The notes beneath the pieces were generated by a model. The model was not told the origin of the DNA. It saw only the letters and a list, made by a program, of their open reading frames with translations, and did not search any database. The translations under genes were made by a program, and so were the position numbers. Shown here piece by piece: positions 47,315 to 57,668 of a stretch of DNA of 64,000 bases (its first letter is position 1; every line of letters begins with the position of its first letter). Origin of the DNA: Wolbachia endosymbiont (group B) of Parapoynx stratiotata (lineage in GTDB: Bacteria; Pseudomonadota; Alphaproteobacteria; Rickettsiales; Anaplasmataceae); the NCBI RefSeq assembly GCF_947250635.1, contig NZ_OX366335.1:1481409-1545408 (forward strand), in the 5' to 3' direction.

Positions 47315-48753
47315 AGCGCATTATATTTGACTAACAAATTTGCCATACATGGCTTCAAATAATTCAGTGCAAGGGTTGGGTAAAATCCAAGCAAAATAAC
47401 AAACACTGCAAGCAGAATTAAGACAGAAAATTCTATGCTATCCAAACGGTTATTTAATAATTTAGAATAGCTAACCCCCCATATTATTTGCTTACATAAA
47501 TTCAGCATATAAACTGCGCTTAAAATAGTGCCAAGTGCGATAAATCCTGTAAAAAACCCTATGCTCTTAAACATCCCAACCATAGCCAAAAACTCACCTG
47601 CGAACCCAGATGTTCCAGGTAGCCCTATTGAAGCCATTGAAAATAAAATGAACATAAAACCAAATTTTGGCATTGTGTTTACTATGCCAAAATATTTTGC
47701 AATCTCCAAAGTTCCAGTTCGAGTATATAGCATTCCAACACATAAAAATAAAGCAGCAGAAATAAGTCCATGACTAATCATTTGAAATATAGCGCCGAGT
47801 ACTCCTTCCTCACAAAATGAAAAGAGGCCAGCAGTAACGATCCCCATATGTGCTATTGAAGAATAAGCTATTAACTTCTTTATATCATCTTGAGCAAACG
47901 CAACTAGAGAAGCATATATCACCGCAATAATGCTCAGCACAACAACGAAATTTGAAAAATACAAACTTGCCTGAGGAAGCATTGGAATAGAAAACCTTAA
48001 AAATCCATATCCCCCCATTTTAATAAGCAAGCCAGCTAAAATCACAGATCCAGAAGTTGGTGATTGCACATGCGCATCAGGAAGCCAAGTGTGAAATGGA
48101 AACATTGGTACTTTTATTGCAAAAGAAATAAAAAATGCAATCCACAGCAATGACTGCACTTCAAGATCAAGGCTTGGCACTAATGTAGCTAATTTTTGTA
48201 TATTAAACGTTCCAAAAATGCTATAGATGTACACCAATCCAAGTAGTAATAATAATGAGCCAGTTAATGTATAAAGAAACAACTTAAACGTTGCATATAC
48301 CCTGTGTTTTCCTCCCCAGATGCCAATAATAAAGAACATTGGTATTAAGACAGCTTCAAAAAATACATAAAAGCCTATAGCATTCAGTGAAACGAAAAAA
48401 CCGACTACAAAACTCTCAAGCAGCAGAAATAATGCCATATAGGCTTTTAGGGTCGTATAACTCATTTTGCAATTATAGAGCATACAAATAACAAACAAGA
48501 AGGTCGTAAGTAGAAGGAAAAGCAACGATATTCCATCCACCCCTATTCCAATATCTCTTACTGGATAGCTGACAAACTGAAAGTCCGCATTGTTATAATC
48601 AAATTCTATACAAGCTACAATGCTAAGCAAAAATGGAAGTATAGCAAAAAATAGAGCAAGGAATCTTAGGTGTATAGATTGATGATTAATCCTGACCGAG
48701 GATAAAGTTAATGCCCCTAGCAGTGGAAGCAAGAATATACTAAGTAACAACAC
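47311..48753 (-). CDS. nuoM: NADH-quinone oxidoreductase subunit M
   Basis: A 480-residue proton-pumping membrane subunit. Motifs: ISLLFLLLTTFLFVICMLYN, FFEAVLIPMFFIIGIWGGKH, KVPMFPFHTWLPDAHVQSPT and DIKKLIAYSSIAHMG. The conserved glutamate and lysines of the channel are present. The nuoL stop is four bases upstream of its ATG. Confidence 0.97.
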   Translation of the reverse strand: MLLLSIFLLPLLGALTLSSVRINHQSIHLRFLALFFAILPFLLSIVACIEFDYNNADFQFVSYPVRDIGIGVDGISLLFLLLTTFLFVICMLYNCKMSYTTLKAYMALFLLLESFVVGFFVSLNAIGFYVFFEAVLIPMFFIIGIWGGKHRVYATFKLFLYTLTGSLLLLLGLVYIYSIFGTFNIQKLATLVPSLDLEVQSLLWIAFFISFAIKVPMFPFHTWLPDAHVQSPTSGSVILAGLLIKMGGYGFLRFSIPMLPQASLYFSNFVVVLSIIAVIYASLVAFAQDDIKKLIAYSSIAHMGIVTAGLFSFCEEGVLGAIFQMISHGLISAALFLCVGMLYTRTGTLEIAKYFGIVNTMPKFGFMFILFSMASIGLPGTSGFAGEFLAMVGMFKSIGFFTGFIALGTILSAVYMLNLCKQIIWGVSYSKLLNNRLDSIEFSVLILLAVFVILLGFYPTLALNYLKPCMANLLVKYNAL

Positions 48754-48756
48754 CTT

Positions 48757-50604
48757 CTATTTCATTCCAATAATATATAAAGCACCGATTATTAAAGTAA
48801 CAAACATAATAAATGCATAATCAAATATATAACCAGTTTGTAACTTTATAGAACTTTTTGAACATTCATTAACCAACCTTACAACACCATTTGGTCCAAA
48901 TGAATCAATAGCCTTAACATCAAACTTCCATAGAAGCCTAGATATAAACCTTATCGGTGCAATTATAACAAACTCATACACCTCATCAAAGTACCATTTA
49001 TTCTGCAAAAACTTAAGTAAAAATTTACTCTTAATTTGCCTAATTACTTGATATTGGTAAATTAGGTATGCAAGTGCTATTCCACTTAGGCTTGCTAAGG
49101 TTGGCAGTAGTTTTATAAAGAAATTATGAACTCCATGCTCATCAATCATCACTAAACTTGATTTCCAAAACGCATTACTAGTTATGTTTAAAATATTTGC
49201 TCCCCATATTCCAGAAAATACTGATCCAAAAGCGAGTATCAGTAATGGTATAAGCATAATCTTTGGTGCCTCATGTATATTAATTTTACTTTGTTTTTGG
49301 CTGTGGAACACAAGAAGCAATAACCTCCAAGAGTAAAACGCTGTGAAGAATGCAACAACTAAGCTTATTACAAAAGCAAAGCTATCCGTGCTATAAGCAT
49401 GTTCAATTATCAAATCCTTTGAATAAAAACCTGCAAATGGGAATATCCCAGAAAGCGCAAGAGATCCAACCCACATGAGAGCGTAAGTGCAAGGGATTTT
49501 CTTCCAGCAATTTCCCATTTTCTGAATGTTTTGCTCATGATGCATTGCATGAATCACATTGCCAGCACCAAGAAATAGTAGAGCTTTAAAAAAAGCGTGT
49601 GTCATTAAATGAAAAATAGCAACATTGTAAGCAGAAAGCCCACATGCCATGAACATATAACCAAGTTGACTGCAGGTTGAATAAGCAATTATTTTCTTTA
49701 TATCGTTCTGAGTAATTGCAACGGTGGCTGCAAAAAAAGCAGTGAGTGCTCCAACGATAACTATTAATTCTCGTGCCACATTTGATAACTCAAACAATGG
49801 AGAACACTTTGCTACTAAAAATATACCTGCTGTTACCATCGTTGCTGCGTGAATAAGTGCAGAAACAGGAGTTGGCCCTTCCATTGCATCTGGCAACCAA
49901 ACATGTAAACCAAGCTGTGCAGATTTACCCATACAGCCAATAAAAAGTAATATGCATATTATATGAGTTACTTTGAATTCACAGCAGAATGCCCTAATGT
50001 TCTGCGTGCCAAGAAGATCAGTTGTGTCAAAAACTTCAGTAAAATTCAAAGAGTGAAATGTATAATAAATAAGAAAGATTCCAATCAATAGTGCAAAGTC
50101 TCCTACCCTATTCACAACAAATGCTTTAATTGCTGCATTATTTGCAGAATATTTTTGGAACCAAAATCCTATGAGTAAATAAGAACATAGGCCAACCCCT
50201 TCCCAGCCAAAAAAAAGCTGCACGAAATTATCGCTTACAACCAGCACAATCATGCAAAACGTAAATAGCGATAGGTAAGAAAAAAACCTCGACTTCCCCT
50301 TATCATGCTCCATATAACCGATAGAGTAGAGATGTACTACCAGTGAAACGGTGGTAATAACAATAAGCATTAAGGATGAGAGAGCATCCACACTAATTGC
50401 CCAATTTACTTTTAATACACTTAATGAAAATAGAGGAAATAAACTCAAGTGATAATTTTCAGAGAAGGTGAGAAAAACATACCAAGATAAAACTGCAGAT
50501 ATTCCAATCCCTGCCGTTGTAACTAACTGACTTTTTCTAAAAAATGCTCCAAACAATGAACCAAAAAGTGGCAGAAATACTATTAATTTCAGTATATCCA
50601 TCAT
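48757..50604 (-). CDS. nuoL: NADH-quinone oxidoreductase subunit L
   Basis: A 615-residue subunit, the largest proton channel of complex I. Motifs: FFGWEGVGLCSYLLIGFWFQ, KSAQLGLHVWLPDAMEGPTP, HAATMVTAGIFLVAKCSP and DIKKIIAYSTCSQLGYM. The long C-terminal lateral helix region follows. It is placed five bases after nuoK in the operon. Confidence 0.97.
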   Translation of the reverse strand: MMDILKLIVFLPLFGSLFGAFFRKSQLVTTAGIGISAVLSWYVFLTFSENYHLSLFPLFSLSVLKVNWAISVDALSSLMLIVITTVSLVVHLYSIGYMEHDKGKSRFFSYLSLFTFCMIVLVVSDNFVQLFFGWEGVGLCSYLLIGFWFQKYSANNAAIKAFVVNRVGDFALLIGIFLIYYTFHSLNFTEVFDTTDLLGTQNIRAFCCEFKVTHIICILLFIGCMGKSAQLGLHVWLPDAMEGPTPVSALIHAATMVTAGIFLVAKCSPLFELSNVARELIVIVGALTAFFAATVAITQNDIKKIIAYSTCSQLGYMFMACGLSAYNVAIFHLMTHAFFKALLFLGAGNVIHAMHHEQNIQKMGNCWKKIPCTYALMWVGSLALSGIFPFAGFYSKDLIIEHAYSTDSFAFVISLVVAFFTAFYSWRLLLLVFHSQKQSKINIHEAPKIMLIPLLILAFGSVFSGIWGANILNITSNAFWKSSLVMIDEHGVHNFFIKLLPTLASLSGIALAYLIYQYQVIRQIKSKFLLKFLQNKWYFDEVYEFVIIAPIRFISRLLWKFDVKAIDSFGPNGVVRLVNECSKSSIKLQTGYIFDYAFIMFVTLIIGALYIIGMK

Positions 50605-50608
50605 ACTT

Positions 50609-50917
50609 TCATTCTTTCATTAAATTTGCTTGTTCAACGTCTATATTGCCACGGCTTCTATAATATACAACCAATATTGCAAGCGCAACTCCTGACTCTG
50701 CTGCCGCAACAGTCAACACAAACATCACAAAAATTTGCCCAACTATATCATTCATAAAGGCAGAAAAAGCAACTAAATTGATGTTAATCGCCAGCAATAA
50801 TATTTCTATTGATAACAGTATATTGATTATGCTCTTACGGTTAATGAAAATACCACACACGCCAATAGTGAACAAAATAGCAGCAACTATCAAAAAATGA
50901 TTTAATCCTATTTCCAT
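50609..50917 (-). CDS. nuoK: NADH-quinone oxidoreductase subunit K
   Basis: A 102-residue three-helix subunit. It reads [40 protein letters not shown] with the conserved helix glutamate, and [20 protein letters not shown] with the second glutamate. It overlaps the nuoJ 3' end by ten bases. Confidence 0.96.
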   Translation of the reverse strand: MEIGLNHFLIVAAILFTIGVCGIFINRKSIINILLSIEILLLAININLVAFSAFMNDIVGQIFVMFVLTVAAAESGVALAILVVYYRSRGNIDVEQANLMKE

Positions 50918-51495
50918 TCTACTCCTTTTCCAAATTTAGCCTTAATCAATTTTACAGATGAAGATTGTGTCAATTGCTTTAATACATTCTGTTTTTTAAC
51001 TCCTTTTTTCTTGTCCTGCAAAGTAAGAGCAATTGCACCGACAATTGCAACAAGTAGCAAAATTCCAGAAAGATGAAAAGCGTACATGTAGTCAGTGTAG
51101 AGCAAATTACCGATAGCTTTCACGTTATTGGTATTATAGTTTATAACATTGCTTATATTTGGTGCTGAGCTGCGGATTACAAAGCTGATGATTAGAAAAA
51201 ACACAACACATAATATAGCACCAAGAGTGAAATGCTTTGCAAAACCCTGATGCAATCTTATGTAGTCGATATCGAGCATCATGACTACAAAGAGGAATAA
51301 CACTGCAACTGCACCGATGTATACTATCAGCACCATCATAGCAATGAATTCAGCTCCAAGGAGAATAAAAAGCACTGCAGAGTTAACGAAGGTGAAAATT
51401 AAAAATAATACTGCATGCACAGGATTCCTTACGCTAATTACACAAACAGCAGATAAAATGCTAAGAATTGCGAAAAAACAAAAGAAAAAAGGCAT
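50908..51495 (-). CDS. nuoJ: NADH-quinone oxidoreductase subunit J
   Basis: A 195-residue membrane subunit. The core stretch is [20 protein letters not shown] followed by [20 protein letters not shown], the best conserved NuoJ region. The C-terminal tail is basic and longer than usual, about 35 residues past the last helix. It is the first visible gene of the nuoJKLMN-birA-ccmDE operon. Upstream sequence to 51600 is AT-rich, without an obvious consensus promoter on this strand. Confidence 0.95.
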   Translation of the reverse strand: MPFFFCFFAILSILSAVCVISVRNPVHAVLFLIFTFVNSAVLFILLGAEFIAMMVLIVYIGAVAVLFLFVVMMLDIDYIRLHQGFAKHFTLGAILCVVFFLIISFVIRSSAPNISNVINYNTNNVKAIGNLLYTDYMYAFHLSGILLLVAIVGAIALTLQDKKKGVKKQNVLKQLTQSSSVKLIKAKFGKGVEWK

Positions 51496-51645
51496 CGATA
51501 CTTTAACTGCAACAATAGTTACTAACTTAAAGTAATTATTGCCGTAAAGTCAATATTATATTAAACGTTTAAAAACATTGTACTACAAGCTTCAGCTCCA
51601 TTTTAAATTATTATATAGAGCATTTCCTCAGTCACACAAACACTC

Positions 51646-51674
51646 TTGACAATTTTAATTTATTAATGTACAAT
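51646..51674 (+). promoter_or_regulatory. Consensus promoter for gene at 51707
   Basis: TTGACA at 51646-51651, a 17-bp spacer, TACAAT at 51669-51674. The expected start is near 51681, about 25 nt before the ATG. Confidence 0.7.
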
Positions 51675-51706
51675 ATATGCATGTTAATAGTCAGTAATAG
51701 CTCAAA

Positions 51707-52123
51707 ATGTATAACATATTTGGTTACTTCGAAACTTGTGATAAGCAAAGTGGCAAGTTAGATGGCAAAAGTTATCAATACACCACAAGAGATCATGTGA
51801 CAATTTACTTCAATAACACACTAGCCAGTTTAGGTAGATCATGGAGAGAATTTAAAGAAGAAGCATATGGGTTTATATATGATATCGGAGCTTGGTTGAA
51901 AGAAACATATGAAAATCTCACTGAACGACCTGAAATGCATAACTTCTATGTTCCAGAAAAACTTCCTGTTAAAGCTGAGGAAATAGAGATGAAGGAACTG
52001 AATCGTAAGCCTAAGCCATTCAAAACTCCACCTATCCACCCAACAAGCAGAAGCTCTAGTGCCAATACCTCAAATCAAGTTGTTGTTACTCGACATACAC
52101 CTGAAGCTACTAAAACAAGATAG
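51707..52123 (+). CDS. Small hydrophilic hypothetical protein
   Basis: A 138-residue protein starting MYNIFGYFETCDKQSGKLDG. The middle is helical with aromatic residues (FKEEAYGFIYDIGAWLKETY). The last 50 residues are basic, proline- and serine-rich and probably disordered (KPKPFKTPPIHPTSRSSSAN). No signal or membrane segment. One of the best consensus promoters in the window precedes it, suggesting high expression. No known family recognised. Confidence 0.65.
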   Translation: MYNIFGYFETCDKQSGKLDGKSYQYTTRDHVTIYFNNTLASLGRSWREFKEEAYGFIYDIGAWLKETYENLTERPEMHNFYVPEKLPVKAEEIEMKELNRKPKPFKTPPIHPTSRSSSANTSNQVVVTRHTPEATKTR

Positions 52124-52251
52124 ATAAAAAACCTACGTTTAAATATGTAGTACTTGAGTGAAGCATTCTTTAAACTGTTCTATTCAATAAAATCTTTACA
52201 ATATTTGGATCATAGGTTTAACTTTACGAAGTTATAGTCTATAGGGCTTCA

Positions 52252-54165
52252 ATGAACGATTATCTCTCACTGTTAAATCCAGAGCAACAATTAGCTGTAA
52301 CTAACTTAAATGGGCCAATTTTGATACTGGCAGGGGCGGGAACGGGAAAAACAAGAACGATCACTTCAAGAATAGCGCACATAATTCGAAATGGCTACGC
52401 TTACTCCGATGAGATCTTAGCAGTTACATTCACGAACAAAGCAGCAAATGAAATGATATCAAGAGTGCTTGAACTTACGGGCACAAATATACCATGGCTT
52501 GGCACCTTCCACGCAATTGCAGCAAAAATTTTACGTTATCATGCTGAAATTGTGGGCTTAAATTCCAATTTCACAATCATTGGTGTGGATGATCAATTAC
52601 AGGTAATAAAAAATATTATTAATGAAATCAGCCCTGATTACCTATCAGAAAAATGTAAGACCATTATGAATATTATTCAGCAATGGAAAGAGAAGTGTTT
52701 ATTGCCGTCTGAAGTGGAAGATGTTCAATCATTTAGGCCAGTTTACGTAACTGCACTCAAAGTCTATTACCAGTATCAGGAAAGGTTAAAATTCCTTAAC
52801 TCTGTCGATTTTGGTGACTTATTGCTATATAACATACAACTCTTTAATCAAAAGACCGAGGTTCTATCCTACTACCAAAACAAGTTTAAATATATTATGG
52901 TAGATGAATATCAAGATACAAATGCAATACAATATCTTTGGCTAAAATACCTTGCAAAAGAGCACTCAAATATTTGTTGTGTAGGAGATGACGATCAATC
53001 GATATACAGTTGGCGTGGTGCAGAAGTTGAAAATATTTTGAAATTTTCCGATGATTTTAAAAATGCAAAAACCGTTAAACTGGAGTGTAACTACAGGTCA
53101 ACATCCCACATACTTGCAACTGCATCATATGTTATCAATCACAATAAGACTCGCTTAGAAAAAAAGTTGTGGACAACAAACATTGAAGGGGAAAAGGTAA
53201 ATCTAATAAAATTATGGGACGGGAAAGCTGAAGCAAGGTTCATAAGCGAACAGATATTAAAGCTCAATAAATACAGATTTAGTGACATTGCAGTGCTCGT
53301 AAGAGCGACTTTTCAAACTAGAGTGCTCGAAGAGTATTTTATAAAATATTCAATTCCCTATAAGATTATAAGTGGCGTAAAATTCTACGAACGTCAAGAA
53401 GTAAGGGATATAATTGCATATTTGAGGCTTGTTACAAATAATAATGATGATCTCGCTTTTGAAAGGATCGTAAATCGTCCAAAAAGAAGCATAGGAGCTA
53501 CAACTCTAAAGAAAATATACACGACTGCTCAGGATAACAAAATTTCTTTTTTTGAGGCAGCAAAAATATTGGTTAATAGTGATCAAGTAACCGAAAGAAT
53601 TAAACTCTCACTAAATGATTTTTTAAATAAAATTAAAGCTTGGGAAGAAATAGTAAGCGTAAAACCACTGCATGAATTCGTTAAAATCGTAGCAAATCAA
53701 TCAGGATATATGGAAATGCTTGAGAATGAAGGAGTGACGGGTTTAGCGCGAATAGAAAATGTTAAAGAGCTCATTTCATCTTTGAAGAATTTTGACAACG
53801 CTATAACCTTCTTGGAGCACATTAGCCTGGTGATGGAAGTGGATAATATGAATAGCGATGACACTGTATATGTTATGACTCTTCATGCAGCTAAAGGACT
53901 TGAATTTCCGTGTGTGTTTTTACCTGGTTGGGAAGAAGGATTATTTCCTCATCAAAGATCTTTTGAAGATAAAAGTGGTAAAGCTTTAGAAGAAGAGAGA
54001 AGACTTGCATATGTTGGCATAACTAGAGCAAAAGAAAGGTTGATCATTTCATGTGCAGACAGAAGGGAAATGAATAACCAATGGAAATCAATGTACACTT
54101 CTCGATTTATTAAAGAACTGCCAAGAGAAAATGTTGAGGTGATCAAGAATAGTGCCTACTGTTGA
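52252..54165 (+). CDS. uvrD: UvrD/PcrA/Rep-type DNA helicase
   Basis: A 637-residue superfamily 1A helicase. Motifs: Q motif LNPEQQLAV; Walker A GAGTGKTRTITSRI; motif Ia TFTNKAANEM; Walker B VDEYQDTN; motif III GDDDQSIYSWRGAEVENI; motif IV NYRST; motif V TLHAAKGLEFPCVFLPGWEE; motif VI EERRLAYVGITRAKERL. It is a 3'-to-5' helicase for excision repair or replication restart. It is shorter than E. coli UvrD, lacking the C-terminal extension, so Rep/PcrA naming is also possible. Confidence 0.93.
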   Translation: MNDYLSLLNPEQQLAVTNLNGPILILAGAGTGKTRTITSRIAHIIRNGYAYSDEILAVTFTNKAANEMISRVLELTGTNIPWLGTFHAIAAKILRYHAEIVGLNSNFTIIGVDDQLQVIKNIINEISPDYLSEKCKTIMNIIQQWKEKCLLPSEVEDVQSFRPVYVTALKVYYQYQERLKFLNSVDFGDLLLYNIQLFNQKTEVLSYYQNKFKYIMVDEYQDTNAIQYLWLKYLAKEHSNICCVGDDDQSIYSWRGAEVENILKFSDDFKNAKTVKLECNYRSTSHILATASYVINHNKTRLEKKLWTTNIEGEKVNLIKLWDGKAEARFISEQILKLNKYRFSDIAVLVRATFQTRVLEEYFIKYSIPYKIISGVKFYERQEVRDIIAYLRLVTNNNDDLAFERIVNRPKRSIGATTLKKIYTTAQDNKISFFEAAKILVNSDQVTERIKLSLNDFLNKIKAWEEIVSVKPLHEFVKIVANQSGYMEMLENEGVTGLARIENVKELISSLKNFDNAITFLEHISLVMEVDNMNSDDTVYVMTLHAAKGLEFPCVFLPGWEEGLFPHQRSFEDKSGKALEEERRLAYVGITRAKERLIISCADRREMNNQWKSMYTSRFIKELPRENVEVIKNSAYC

Positions 54166-54207
54166 AGCTATAACTGCAGCTCTTACGACAAACACATCTG
54201 AATTACT

Positions 54208-54963
54208 TCAATTATATATTTCTCCTGGCAAAAATTCTCTGATGGTCTTAAATAAAATTTTCAGTGAATGATTATCAGACATGTTGTGTTCTGCTGATTT
54301 TATTAAGTGTACTTCAACGTCTGTTGACTTAATTTTTTCAGCTAAATTCAATGAAGTTTGATAAGGAACATCTTTATCATTAATGCTATGCAATAAGCGC
54401 ACAGGACAGTTTATATCTATTGCTTCTCTGTTTAAAAGAAGGTTCTTTCTGCCATCTTCGATCAAATTTTTAGTTATTTTGTATGTACAATGCTCTGAAG
54501 TAAAATCTATTACACCTTTCGAACCTAGTTCTTCTTTTTGCTTGCCTGACAATTGCTTGAATATCAAATCTTCAGTAAAATCAGGAGCAGACGATATGCC
54601 GATTAATGCTGCAATTTTTTCTGGAAATTGAAGAGCAGTGAGTAGCATCAGCCATCCTCCCATACTTGAACCTATAATTATTTGTTTATTGCTAGTTAAT
54701 TCACTTATCACTTTAGCACAATTTTTTTGCCAATCACTTATTGTATAATCAGCAAAATCACCGCTTGAATTACCATGGCCAAAATAATCAAAGAGCACAA
54801 GTGCTATATCATTTTCTTGGCAAAATTTGTAAACGGCAGTTGCTTTAGTTCCATCCATATTGGATGCAAAACCACTAAAAAAAACTATAGAAGCCTTCTT
54901 TCCTTGTAGCTTTCGATATGCTATATGGTCATTACTTTCATCGAGTAATTTACAATAATTCAT
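54208..54963 (-). CDS. Alpha/beta hydrolase
   Basis: I use the ATG at 54963 (MNYCKLLDESNDHIAYRKLQ), one base past the cytochrome c stop; an in-frame TTG at 54981 is unlikely. The 251-residue protein has the oxyanion region VFFSGFASNMDG, the nucleophile elbow IIIGSSMGGWLMLL with Ser in GSSMG, the acid in LLHSINDKDVPY and the His in IKSAEHNMSD. Substrate unknown; family members act on esters, lipids or palmitoyl groups. Probably co-transcribed with the cytochrome. Confidence 0.9.
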   Translation of the reverse strand: MNYCKLLDESNDHIAYRKLQGKKASIVFFSGFASNMDGTKATAVYKFCQENDIALVLFDYFGHGNSSGDFADYTISDWQKNCAKVISELTSNKQIIIGSSMGGWLMLLTALQFPEKIAALIGISSAPDFTEDLIFKQLSGKQKEELGSKGVIDFTSEHCTYKITKNLIEDGRKNLLLNREAIDINCPVRLLHSINDKDVPYQTSLNLAEKIKSTDVEVHLIKSAEHNMSDNHSLKILFKTIREFLPGEIYN

Positions 54964-54964
54964 A

Positions 54965-55489
54965 CTACTTTGGCAAGGCAACCGGACTATCGCTCATCGA
55001 ACGCAAATAGCTGACTAGATCTGCAATCTCTTGTGGATTGGAAATGCCTGCAAATGCCATACGTGTACCTTTTATGTAGGCTTTTGGATTTTTTAAAAAA
55101 GCAAATAATTCCTCATACTCCCATTTCCCACCTTTTTCAAGTAGTGCTTTTGAGTAATTGAATGAGCTGCTAAGATGGGCCTTTTTATTTCCAACCACGT
55201 TCCATAAGTTTGGCCCTACTTTATTCATTCCACCTTTCTCAAAACTATGACAAGCTATACATTTTTTTGCTGCTGACTTCCCCTTTTCAAAGCTAGCATT
55301 TTGCATGAGCTCCCCAATATCAAGTGCCACTTGTTCAATCTTTTGCTGAGGCTCATTGCTGGCTGCTACTATTGTTTGGTGTTCAATTTTATAATCCTCT
55401 GGGTTATAGAACATATCAACTACATTACTAACTATCATAATTATTAATCCAGAAAGTAAAATCGATGCTGCAATCTTATTAAGCTCCAT
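54965..55489 (-). CDS. Membrane-anchored cytochrome c (CycM type)
   Basis: A 174-residue protein. It has an N-terminal membrane anchor (about residues 8-26), a linker, and a class I cytochrome c domain with heme site CIACH in AAKKCIACHSFEKGGMNKVG. The distal methionine is in GTRMAFAGISNPQEIADLVS. It carries electrons in the periplasm between the bc1 complex and the terminal oxidase. It depends on the Ccm system, whose ccmDE genes are at 44.7-45.2 kb. Confidence 0.93.
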   Translation of the reverse strand: MELNKIAASILLSGLIIMIVSNVVDMFYNPEDYKIEHQTIVAASNEPQQKIEQVALDIGELMQNASFEKGKSAAKKCIACHSFEKGGMNKVGPNLWNVVGNKKAHLSSSFNYSKALLEKGGKWEYEELFAFLKNPKAYIKGTRMAFAGISNPQEIADLVSYLRSMSDSPVALPK

Positions 55490-55781
55490 AGTTAATTCTT
55501 ATCAAGTAATGTTACTTAAATTATGCAAATATTTTCGCAAACAGCAAACAATTACCTTTATTCTACCAAAGATAGAAATTTCTATTACTTAGTTAATAGA
55601 CCGCAATTCTGCTGCTGAAGTAACTCCGTGGTCCAGTCACATACTGGTCCGGAATAATATATTCAAATAGATTTCCTGCAAACCTGTCTAAAATGATTGA
55701 AACTGGAACCACTTCTATAATGTTCGTTTGCTTGACCTAAGATTCAGTAGCATTTAAACTGAATTTTATAAAGTACTAGAA

Positions 55782-56354
55782 ATGATAGGAAATCTAAGAG
55801 GAATAGTTGATGAGGTGTGTAGCGATCACATAATCCTGAATGTGAATGATGTTGGCTACATAGTATATCTTTCAGCCAAAACTTTAAGTGCTTGTTCGAT
55901 TGGAAGTAGAGTAAAATTACTTATCGACACTTATGCAAATAGCAGAGAAAACGTTACTCAGCTATATGGCTTTATAAGTAAAGAAGAACAGCAGTGTCTG
56001 CGTTTATTAGTTAAAGTGAGCGGTGTCAGCTATAAAACCGCAATGTCAATTTTGAGCAAATTAACTCCAGAGCAACTGTTTTTGGCAATTATAAATGAGA
56101 ATAAACTAGCACTTAAGGTGAGTGGACTTGGCCTGAAACTCATAAATCGAATTATTACTGAGCTGAATGGCAAAGTAAGTAAATTAGAGATAAATAACAA
56201 TCATTTTCACTCAATTAGTGAAGATGCTCTTTCAGCTTTGATCAATCTTGGATATGAAAGAACAAAAGCTTATGATACAATAAAAAAAATAGAAGATGAA
56301 TCACCAAACTTGGACACTAAAGATATTATTCGTATGGCGCTTAAAACAATATGA
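55782..56354 (+). CDS. ruvA: Holliday junction branch migration protein RuvA
   Basis: A 190-residue protein starting [20 protein letters not shown]. The N-terminal OB domain is followed by helix-hairpin-helix motifs ([19 protein letters not shown] and [16 protein letters not shown]), and a C-terminal RuvB-contacting domain ([19 protein letters not shown]). The acidic pin is partly altered relative to E. coli. The stop overlaps the ruvB ATG by four bases. The 290-bp spacer before it shows nothing certain. Confidence 0.96.
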
Positions 56355-57340
56355 AGTCAATATCATGTAGTAAGGAATACTCTGAAGATGTACGTAATTT
56401 AAATATCAGGCCTGAGCAACTTGATGATTTTGTCGGGCAAAAAGACTTAATACAAAATTTAAAAGTGTTTATAAATGCTGCACAGACGAGAGCTGAAGCT
56501 TTGGATCACGTATTGCTCTATGGTCCTCCAGGGCTTGGTAAAACAACTTTAGCACAAATTGTCTCTAAGGAATTAAGGGTTAGCTTTCGTGCAACTTCTG
56601 GTCCATTGCTTAGTAAAGCTGGGGACTTAGCTGCAGTGCTCACTACTTTAAATGCAAAAGATGTTCTATTTATCGATGAGATCCATAGATTAAATCGTAG
56701 CATTGAGGAAGTTTTATATACTGCTATGGAAGATTTTTGCCTAGATATACTAGTAGGTGAGGGCCCATCTACCAGAACTTTAAGAATAGATTTACCACCA
56801 TTTACACTGATTGGGGCAACAACACGGCTTGGACTGCTTTCTGCACCGCTGAGGGATCGTTTTGGTATTCCCCTGCATCTTGAGTTTTATTCTTTTGAGG
56901 AACTGGTTGATATTATAAAAAGAGGTGCAAGAGTTCTTTGTGCTGAAATCGAAAAGGATGCTGTGCAAGAAATTGCCTGCCGCGCCCGTGGTACTCCAAG
57001 AATTGCTTTGAGATTACTCAGAAGAATAAGAGATTTTGTTGAAGTAAAAGATGATAAAAAAATTACCTGTGAAATTGCCGGTTCTGCACTATCAAAATTG
57101 GGTATAGATAAAATGGGACTAAATAAATTAGATATGGATTATCTGAGATTTTTGTTTAACACCTCAGGACCTGTTGGAATTGACACCATATCTATTGCAC
57201 TATCTGAAGATGTTGGCAATATTGAAGAAACAGTAGAACCTTATTTAATCAAGGTCAGTTTCGTAAAGCGCACACCAAGAGGACGTGTTTTAACTGATCA
57301 AGCAAGGGAATATCTCAGCATTAATTCAGTGGTATGCTAG
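56351..57340 (+). CDS. ruvB: Holliday junction branch migration ATPase RuvB
   Basis: A 329-residue AAA+ motor. Walker [16 protein letters not shown], Walker [13 protein letters not shown], sensor 1 [19 protein letters not shown] with the arginine finger, sensor 2 [16 protein letters not shown], and the C-terminal winged helix [12 protein letters not shown]. It drives branch migration with RuvA; ruvC is not adjacent. The operon order ruvA-ruvB is typical. Confidence 0.98.
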
Positions 57341-57668
57341 TATTATACTATATTTTATAACATTGTATAGTATTACACTAAACATTATAATATTCTCTTA
57401 TTATATGATTTGCAGGTGTTTTAGAGGCAAATAAGAAAGTCTTCTGTTATAGTGAATATGTTCTTGAAAAATTACGTAATATATGCTAGCCTATATATAG
57501 TATAAATGTAAAAATATCAATAAGTTACTGATATTTTTTAAGATTAATACTTATTAAATACTTCATATTGTAAGATTGAGTTATTGTGTTTTATAGACTT
57601 AAGATAAAATGGTAAAAAGCTTTCTAAACAATTATAGAAACAGTAATTCAATTAATGGAGAAAAAGCA